Shown one piece after another: positions 1 to 6,355 of a stretch of 6,355 bases of DNA. Source of the stretch: Nitrospirota bacterium. Its GTDB lineage: Bacteria; Nitrospirota; Thermodesulfovibrionia; Thermodesulfovibrionales; UBA6898. The notes beneath the pieces are model-generated. The model had not been told where the DNA came from. It ran no database searches and worked only from the letters and a program-made list of their open reading frames with translations. A program made the position numbers and the translations under genes. Where the stretch lies: assembly GCA_029858145.1 (NCBI GenBank), contig JAOUFP010000183.1, positions 1 through 6,355 of the forward strand, given 5' to 3'. The stretch's first letter is position 1. Every line of letters starts with the position of its first letter.

Positions 1-434
1 CCGCGATATTAAAGGAAAAAGAGGAGGAGGCGCTCAAGATTTTCGGGAGACCGCCCGGGGATCTGAAGGAAGAGGAGGTCCCCGAACCAGAACTCTCCCT
101 GTTCGACGTCAATCTCTTTGACTTGCTGGCTGCCTTTAAGAAGCTTCTTGAAGACGCACCTCCTGAAATGCGCACGATTACCAGGGAAACACTAACCGTA
201 AAGGACAAGATGTTGCATATTGCTGATATTATTGAAAATCTGGAGAGCATACGGTTTGAAGAGCTTTTCAGGGAAAGCTTTACAAGAGTTCAGCTTATCG
301 TCACTTTCCTTGCCCTTCTTGAACTCCTCAGGCTCGGCCTCGCAAGGGTCTACCAGGAAAAGGAATTCGGGAATATCTGGATTATAAATCCTCGCAATCA
401 GGAATTATCCGGCAAAGAAGAGCCTGCACTGTAA
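1..434 (+). CDS. scpA: Segregation and condensation protein A (ScpA), C-terminal part, 5' end outside window
   Basis: The reading frame is open from base 3 to the TAA at 432-434, about 143 residues, so the N-terminal ~100 residues of a usual 240-270-residue ScpA lie left of the window. ScpA is the kleisin of the bacterial Smc-ScpA-ScpB condensin: it bridges the two Smc ATPase heads and helps compact and segregate the chromosome in the cytoplasm. An acidic, proline-containing linker comes first (about residues 5-35 of the visible part). It is followed by a helical region and the C-terminal winged-helix segment, where the typical IVTFLALLELLRLG pattern and a following V-Q-x-x-x-F-G-x-I are seen. 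That segment is the part known to contact an Smc head. A TTG at 123 is only an internal codon, because the frame runs on upstream. scpB, which often overlaps the 3' end of scpA, is not found downstream. No convincing terminator follows the stop. The assignment rests on recognition of the C-terminal motif. Confidence 0.85.
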   Translation, partial: AILKEKEEEALKIFGRPPGDLKEEEVPEPELSLFDVNLFDLLAAFKKLLEDAPPEMRTITRETLTVKDKMLHIADIIENLESIRFEELFRESFTRVQLIVTFLALLELLRLGLARVYQEKEFGNIWIINPRNQELSGKEEPAL

Positions 435-750
435 AACGGATTGTTCTTTTTAAGGTGACTTCCGGCCTTTTTACGAAGGTGCCTGTTGAATGCCCTGCCT
501 CTCGAGGCGTGGATGAAAGCGGCTATCCAGTATATTACTCTTCGTTGTTCGTTAAACTTGCCTTGTCCCCCGGAATGGGGTGCCTGATGAATGAAGCGTC
601 ATTTTCATTGCATGAACCGGCTATAAAATATATAGAACCACATTCGGGAGGATTTTTCGTTTGGACCCATCACGGTCCTTCACCGTTGTGTTAACGGATA
701 TCCTTTTCCCTCGTATGGTTCCAGAATACCTTTACTCTCCTTCTAAATAA

Positions 751-780
751 ATTATAACTCTTCTGTTCGAAACTTGCCAG
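751..780 (-). promoter_or_regulatory. Weak sigma70-type promoter candidate
   Basis: Read on the minus strand, a perfect TATAAT (756-751) lies 18 bases after CTGGCA (780-775), which matches the -35 consensus at 4 of 6 bases. An AAGGAG follows at 742-737. No start codon at normal spacing opens a frame of more than about 15 codons, so any product is unknown. Matches like this are common by chance in AT-rich sequence. Confidence 0.2.
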
Positions 781-950
781 TTTTGCATGATGAAAAAAGC
801 TTTTAACGCATTGATATGATTATCTTTTTTGTGGCTTCATAATGATGCCTTTCCCTCAAGGGGGGGGAACATTTCCGCGCTTTCTTATTTGTTGTGCCCC
901 GCATAATTGCGCTGATTAGAGGAGGCAAACAGGCGGTATGCGATGCGGCA

Positions 951-970
951 AAGCATTCTCAGGAATGCTT
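951..970. repeat. Perfect 8-bp inverted repeat (hairpin)
   Basis: AAGCATTC, the loop TCAG and GAATGCTT form a perfect 8-bp stem with a 4-base loop. No T tract follows on either strand within a few bases, so it is not a classical intrinsic terminator. It could be a transcript hairpin or a protein-binding palindrome. It lies in the geneless spacer, 46 bases left of the stop of the small minus-strand ORF. Confidence 0.4.
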
Positions 971-1016
971 CATTCAGGTAAATAGTTGATTAAAAACAGC
1001 ACCTTCCGGTTAGATA

Positions 1017-1160
1017 TTAATGGCCTTTTCGAAGGTGTATCAACTTCTTAAGTATCCGCCTGAATTTCCCCTTTTCTTTTGTCTCATGCAGTGTGGGATA
1101 AATCTTAATCATTCCATCCCTGGATACTTCAAAATGTTTTCTTAGTGTTTTTTCTCTCAT
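1017..1160 (-). CDS. Possible leaderless small basic protein, 47 residues
   Basis: This frame runs from ATG at 1160-1158 to TAA at 1019-1017 and is not a known family. The product is strongly basic: 15 Lys/Arg and 4 His against 5 acidic residues. It has no hydrophobic segment, and its C-terminal third (FRRILKKLIHLRK) could form an amphipathic basic helix, as in nucleic-acid- or membrane-binding peptides. There is no Shine-Dalgarno sequence. Instead a perfect extended -10 element ends seven bases before the ATG, so transcription could begin at or next to the start codon and give a leaderless mRNA. An in-frame TGA at 1175-1173 rules out a longer N-terminus. The stop falls beside the small hairpin CCTT-TTCG-AAGG (1024-1035). 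Against coding: it is very short and there are no recognised homologues. The same promoter could instead drive a small RNA. Confidence 0.3.
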   Translation of the reverse strand: MREKTLRKHFEVSRDGMIKIYPTLHETKEKGKFRRILKKLIHLRKGH

Positions 1161-1166
1161 AAAATA

Positions 1167-1175
1167 ATTATATCA
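1167..1175 (-). promoter_or_regulatory. Extended -10 promoter element
   Basis: Read on the minus strand, 1175-1167 is TGATATAAT, a perfect TGn-TATAAT extended -10. No good -35 is present at 16-18 bases (GTAGCC or similar), which extended -10 promoters tolerate. The expected start point is about base 1160, the A of the ATG of the small basic ORF. The surroundings are AT-rich, so chance remains possible. Confidence 0.4.
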
Positions 1176-1204
1176 GCAAAAAATGAAACGGCTACCTTAT
1201 TTTT

Positions 1205-1223
1205 GCCTGCGAGGCTTTTTTTT
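1205..1223 (+). terminator. Weak intrinsic terminator candidate
   Basis: GCCT-GCG-AGGC at 1205-1215 is a short GC-rich stem of 4 bp with a 3-base loop. It is followed directly by eight T (1216-1223). The T tract is good, but the stem is shorter than in most working terminators. No clear plus-strand gene ends just upstream, so its role is uncertain. Confidence 0.2.
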
Positions 1224-1260
1224 CAAGGCGAAGCATCAAAAAGAAAGGGAGGTCGACGGT

Positions 1261-1407
1261 ATGCCAGTCAGAGCACATCCTTATCCCTCTGCAGACGATC
1301 CGGAGGGCAGCGAAACTCCCGTGCTGCAAGCGACTCAAGGCTGTGTTGCCGCTTTGGTTGCCCGGATATGTTCAGCGATATGGCTCAGTTATGGAATAAG
1401 TGATTAA
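1261..1407 (+). CDS. Possible small ORF, 48 residues, unknown
   Basis: The ATG at 1261 is preceded by GGGAGG (1247-1252) with 8 bases of spacing, a strong and well-placed ribosome binding site. The frame ends at TAA 1405-1407. The product begins with a Pro/Asp/Glu-rich polar stretch (residues 1-25) and ends with a moderately hydrophobic stretch (about 29-43, with Cys28 and Cys37) too short and mixed for a confident membrane helix. No family is recognised. The frame also stays open upstream to an ATG at 1183, but that start has no binding site and runs across the T8 tract. It may be a gene fragment or a chance ORF; only the binding site favours translation. Confidence 0.2.
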   Translation: MPVRAHPYPSADDPEGSETPVLQATQGCVAALVARICSAIWLSYGISD

Positions 1408-1462
1408 GGCTTTAAGATCCCGTAACAGTGCCCACCACAAAGACGACAACGCATATGCAGAG

Positions 1463-1498
1463 CAGAAAACCGGGCGCTTATCAGGCAGTGACCCGGCT
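1463..1498 (-). terminator. Probable intrinsic terminator of the P-type ATPase gene
   Basis: Read on the minus strand, AGCCGGG (1498-1492) and CCCGGTT (1474-1468) can pair over 7 bp, including one G-U, around a 17-base loop. A T-rich tail (TTTTCTG) overlaps the 3' arm. It begins 38 bases after the ATPase stop, the expected place. The rather long loop lowers confidence. On the plus strand a CTTTT also follows, so it might act in both directions. Confidence 0.45.
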
Positions 1499-1535
1499 CT
1501 TTTGGTGAAACCGGATAAGGGGTTGCGCAGACCTG

Positions 1536-4196
<2,661 letters not shown>

Positions 4197-4292
4197 CCCT
4201 CTTCCCCCTTTTCTTTTGCGGCGTACAGAAAAATTCTATCATCTTTGAGAGGTAAAGTTTAGAGCGAATTCCGGAAAAGCGATAAAAACTTA

Positions 4293-4322
4293 TTTATAGT
4301 GATAAGGGGTATGAGCTTTTAA
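4293..4322 (-). promoter_or_regulatory. Weak promoter candidate for the ATPase gene
   Basis: Read on the minus strand, TATAAA (4298-4293, 5 of 6) lies 18 bases after TTAAAA (4322-4317, 4 of 6). This would give a leader of about 90 bases before the ATPase ATG at 4196. The spacer 4197-4455 holds no gene, so a promoter is expected somewhere in it, but the match is modest. Confidence 0.25.
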
Positions 4323-4357
4323 TTGCATTAAAGCAAGTGGTCGTCATTTTACAGCGC

Positions 4358-4371
4358 GGACAAATTTGTTC
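4358..4371. repeat. Short palindrome, possible operator
   Basis: ACAAATTTGT (4360-4369) is a perfect 10-bp palindrome. It extends to 14 bp if one mismatched pair is allowed. It lies about 36 bases upstream of the weak ATPase promoter candidate, where an activator or repressor could bind. Palindromes of this size occur by chance, so this is only a suggestion. Confidence 0.15.
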
Positions 4372-4455
4372 AAAGGACAGGAAGTGATTTGTGCAGGATG
4401 AAGGAAAGGCAGCCGCATTTCAGGAATGAGTCCCGGGGAGCGAATAAGGCAGATG

Positions 4456-5328
4456 TCAATATTTACGCCACTGCATCGGCACAGAATTTCTGATTGCGTA
4501 TCCATTCAGCTTGTCGAAGAGTTTATCGGCTTCAGCGCACTGCGACTCAACGAAGCTTCTGAGTGCCGGAACCTCGTCTCTTCCGCTGAGATTTTGTCCG
4601 TTCTTTTGTTTATTGATCCAGGCGTCGAGATTTTTTTTGATGTTCATCCAATCATTCCGCAATGTGGCAAACTGATAAAAGGTAATTCTCCACCATTCCT
4701 CATCATGCCCGCCGGGCATGTTGTCCTGGCGAGGGATCTCCTCGAACAATACGACTTTTTTCCGCGTATCAACTTTTACGCTGAAATTGGCCATAAAATC
4801 CATGCCGACGAGTCCTTCGAAGTGATCGGAGAGCGATGCACTGATGGTAACGGGGATAAAATAATCCCTGGCCTCTCCTATCTGAACACTGTCTATGATC
4901 GAGATGATACCGGGCGCAGTACCTCCGATGCCGCCGACAGCTGTGATTAAACGTGCGTTGTCTTTTCGAAACAATCCGAGTTTGTCGGCTAACTCATAAG
5001 AGATAATCATTCCGGGAGACCCTGTATCGAGAAGCATTGGAGCAGTCTCTGCGTCATTGAACTTTACCGAAATGATTACCCTCCTGGCGATGCCTTCATA
5101 AGCCTTGTAAGGAACCTCGAAGCTCCCCGGTTTTTTATTCCTGTCGGCGGACAGCATATCGGTTCTCTGAACACTATTCGCTGAAGGAGCGGAACTTTCC
5201 GGGGGCCTGGTGATGTCAGAAGATTTTTTGTAGCGGGTCAGGTCCTGATCGGTAAAAGACAGTGAAGAGTCGGCAAATGAAATATTGGGAATCATAATAA
5301 GCAGAATCATTAAAACCGATAAATTCAT
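4456..5328 (-). CDS. Exported retropepsin-like aspartic protease with C-terminal extension
   Basis: A complete protein of 290 residues. Residues 1-19 form a hydrophobic signal peptide ending ISFA, with likely cleavage before Asp20, so the protein should act outside the cytoplasm. A Ser/Pro-rich linker (20-70) follows. The retropepsin-like domain spans about 75-197: strand-rich start, active-site LLDTGS with Asp101 (99-104), a glycine-rich flap-like segment (131-140, VGGIGGTAPG), and the closing pattern EGLVGMDFM (171-179) with VDTRKKVVLFE. Single-motif members of this family must dimerise to give two catalytic aspartates. Residues 200-290 are polar, Trp-rich and probably helical, with one Cys (264); I do not recognise this extension. 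The start ATG follows AAGGGA (5340-5335) at six bases' spacing. A promoter candidate lies at 5404-5375. Substrate unknown. It is followed by a 259-base spacer and then the ATPase gene on the same strand. The domain call is firm; proteolytic activity is inferred. Confidence 0.82.
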   Translation of the reverse strand: MNLSVLMILLIMIPNISFADSSLSFTDQDLTRYKKSSDITRPPESSAPSANSVQRTDMLSADRNKKPGSFEVPYKAYEGIARRVIISVKFNDAETAPMLLDTGSPGMIISYELADKLGLFRKDNARLITAVGGIGGTAPGIISIIDSVQIGEARDYFIPVTISASLSDHFEGLVGMDFMANFSVKVDTRKKVVLFEEIPRQDNMPGGHDEEWWRITFYQFATLRNDWMNIKKNLDAWINKQKNGQNLSGRDEVPALRSFVESQCAEADKLFDKLNGYAIRNSVPMQWRKY

Positions 5329-5374
5329 GGTATATCCCTTAAATAATCAGGCATTCATTTGGCTGCGTAACCAT

Positions 5375-5404
5375 ATTTTATCCATTGTGGCCGAAAAACA
5401 TCAA
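5375..5404 (-). promoter_or_regulatory. Promoter candidate for the aspartic protease gene
   Basis: Read on the minus strand, TTGATG (5404-5399, 4 of 6) and TAAAAT (5380-5375, 5 of 6) are separated by 18 bases. The expected start is near 5368, giving a leader of about 40 bases that contains the AAGGGA binding site. It sits just after the last stop of the broken frame at 5409, which fits a separate transcription unit. Confidence 0.35.
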
Positions 5405-5408
5405 TTGT

Positions 5409-5600
5409 TCACACGTGTATCACGGCGCAGATGATACGCGCATATTCGTCGAACTGCACCTGGTCCGGTGCGATGCCGCCCGGTAATCGCATTTTCCGCG
5501 CCGGACCGTTTCTTTCTCTGTCTCGCTCAGCAGATGACGGGTAAATTCAGTTTATCGAGCGCATTGCGCAGGAAAGGAAGCGAGCAGGCGAATCTTTATT
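5409..5600 (-). pseudogene. Possible frameshifted remnant of a small gene, unknown family
   Basis: Three successive minus-strand frames read as plausible protein and join end to end. The first, FLRNALDKLNLP, comes before a TGA at 5529-5527. The second is RHLLSETEKETVRRGK, in the next frame. The third is the 27-residue frame MRLPGGIAPDQV... from 5492 to the TGA at 5411-5409, ending YARIICAVIHV. Each change of frame falls at a homopolymer: GGG at 5539-5541 and TTTT at 5492-5495. One extra base at each would make one continuous frame of about 57 residues. The 5' end is unclear, with further stops near 5597. It lies between the RNase J gene and the aspartic protease gene on the same strand. I recognise no family. 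It may be a decayed gene, a sequencing error, or coincidence of frames. Confidence 0.35.
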
Positions 5601-5672
5601 AGGAAGCTTTGCGGGGGCATGGCAACGATTGGGGAGCCGGTGTTTAAGGGAGCAGGCAATATATCTGTAAAT

Positions 5673-6355
5673 CTAGACCTCGTAAATAATCGGCATGATC
5701 ATCGGTTTTCTGTCCATGCTGTTGCGGAGGTATTTCTTCAGGACGCTTCGTATCTTCGCCTGGACAAGCGATTTGTCGGCGATCATTTCGCTGTCGAGGT
5801 CCTTTACCGTAGTGTAGACGAGTTCCTTCACATAGTTGATGATCTCCTGAGAGACATCCTCGAATATGAAGCCTCTGGAAATGATATCCGGGCCGGAAAC
5901 AATATTTCCGGTAAGCTTTTCGATCGCCATGATAACGATAACGATGCCGTCATGAGCGAGCTTTCGCCTGTCCCTGAGGACCATGTCCTCAACGTCCCCG
6001 ACGCCTTTTCCGTCGACGAATATCCTGCCTGAGGTGACTTTGCCGTTAAGGCGGGCGGAATCGTCTGTCACCTCAAGGACATCGCCGTTATCGAGTATGA
6101 ATATGTTTGCTTTTTCGACACCTGTTTTTTCAGCGAGCCGGGAGTGATAGACCTTGTGACGGTGTTCGCCGTGGATGGGCATGAAGTACTTCGGTTTGAC
6201 GAGGTTGAGCATGAGCTTCAGCTCTTCCTTGGATGCGTGGCCTGAAACATGGATTTCAGAGACCTTTTCGTAGATCACATTGGCTCCGCGTCTGAAAAGG
6301 TGGTTGATGATCCTGCCGATGGAGTTTTCATTTCCCGGGATTATCTTCGCGGAAA
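5673..6355 (-). CDS. rnj: Ribonuclease J, C-terminal part, 5' end outside window
   Basis: The frame is open from the right edge (first complete codon ends at 6353) to TAG at 5675-5673, giving 227 residues of a protein usually near 550. RNase J is a cytoplasmic metallo-beta-lactamase/beta-CASP nuclease with 5'-3' exo- and endonuclease activity in mRNA decay and RNA maturation. Visible parts: the end of the beta-CASP domain (IPGNENSIGR, near 6341-6312), HVSGHAS with a conserved beta-CASP His, the late metallo-beta-lactamase segment PKYFMPIHGEHRH, and the C-terminal domain with GPDIISRGFIFED and the closing RKPMIMPIIYEV. These match RNase J rather than other beta-CASP proteins. A GTG at 6278 is internal: the preceding codons (GAN before VIYEKV) continue the family sequence. 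No clear terminator follows, and a 344-base spacer with a probable gene remnant separates it from the protease gene. Confidence 0.93.
   Translation of the reverse strand, partial: SAKIIPGNENSIGRIINHLFRRGANVIYEKVSEIHVSGHASKEELKLMLNLVKPKYFMPIHGEHRHKVYHSRLAEKTGVEKANIFILDNGDVLEVTDDSARLNGKVTSGRIFVDGKGVGDVEDMVLRDRRKLAHDGIVIVIMAIEKLTGNIVSGPDIISRGFIFEDVSQEIINYVKELVYTTVKDLDSEMIADKSLVQAKIRSVLKKYLRNSMDRKPMIMPIIYEV

Larger units (their letters stand above)
435..1535. other. Long stretch without a recognisable gene
   Basis: No open frame here looks like a known protein, and scpB is absent. The left part (435-1016) is AT-leaning and carries several short stem-loops: CCCC/GGGG at 568-580, GGACC/GGTCC at 663-678, CCGTT/AACGG at 683-697 and an 8-bp stem at 951-970. 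It also has a run of eight G at 860-867. The open frame at 455-694 has no family resemblance and no properly spaced ribosome binding site. The right part (1017-1500) has two small candidate ORFs on opposite strands and a probable terminator, listed separately. The stretch could be a decayed insertion, a structured or small-RNA-coding spacer, or simply remnant sequence; the window alone does not decide. Confidence 0.5.

Noticed and set aside
455..694. Plus-strand 79-residue open frame starting with GTG just after scpA
   Set aside because: The AAGG lies directly against the GTG with no proper spacing. The product resembles no family and is not scpB, and the frame covers several palindromes. I treat it as a chance ORF.
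860..867. Run of eight G as a possible phase-variation tract
   Set aside because: It is not in a coding frame or between clear promoter elements, so slippage would have no evident target.
898..993. GAGGAGG followed by ATG and a 14-codon frame (939-983)
   Set aside because: The spacing of about 13 bases is too long, the frame is tiny, and it runs through the 951-970 hairpin. There is nothing to support translation.
4220..4270. TAGAAT as a closer -10 for the ATPase gene
   Set aside because: No usable -35 is present at 15-19 bases upstream. The 4293-4322 pair is slightly better.
4426..4950. Plus-strand 174-residue ORF
   Set aside because: It is antisense to the aspartic protease, whose signal peptide and DTGS motif are clear. 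No family features are seen in the plus-strand product.
5619..6032. Plus-strand 137-residue ORF
   Set aside because: It is antisense to the RNase J coding sequence, which is certain.

Overview
The window is bacterial, with compact, mostly intron-free genes, Shine-Dalgarno-led starts and bacterial housekeeping families (ScpA, RNase J, a bacterial P-type ATPase). The phylum cannot be fixed from the sequence. The gene set and moderate base composition would suit Nitrospirota or a deltaproteobacterial lineage, but that is a guess.

Layout, left to right. (1) Positions 1-434, plus strand: the C-terminal part of the condensin subunit ScpA, cut by the left edge. (2) Positions 435-1535: about 1.1 kb with no recognisable gene. 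The usual partner scpB is not there. The stretch has several small hairpins, a minus-strand extended -10 promoter that would start transcription at the ATG of a very basic 47-codon ORF, a plus-strand 48-codon ORF with a good ribosome binding site, and a likely minus-strand terminator for the ATPase gene. (3) Positions 1536-4196, minus strand: a complete 886-residue P2-type (calcium-ATPase-like) cation pump with all catalytic motifs but an unusual ion-binding site. (4) Positions 4197-4455: a spacer with a weak promoter candidate and a short palindrome. (5) Positions 4456-5328, minus strand: a complete exported retropepsin-like aspartic protease of 290 residues with an unassigned C-terminal extension and its own promoter candidate. 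(6) Positions 5329-5672: a spacer holding what looks like a small frameshifted gene. (7) Positions 5673-6355, minus strand: the C-terminal 227 residues of ribonuclease J, cut by the right edge.

The genes from 1536 to 6355 share the minus strand. Their spacing of 259-344 bases and separate promoter candidates argue against one tight operon. ScpA points the opposite way and converges on them. No functional link between condensin, ion pump, protease and RNase J is evident. The window looks like ordinary chromosome with an accessory stretch between housekeeping genes. No CRISPR array, complete mobile element, rRNA or tRNA was seen. The points most worth following up are the possible leaderless micro-ORF near 1160, the broken small gene at 5409-5600, and the ion-site substitutions in the ATPase.
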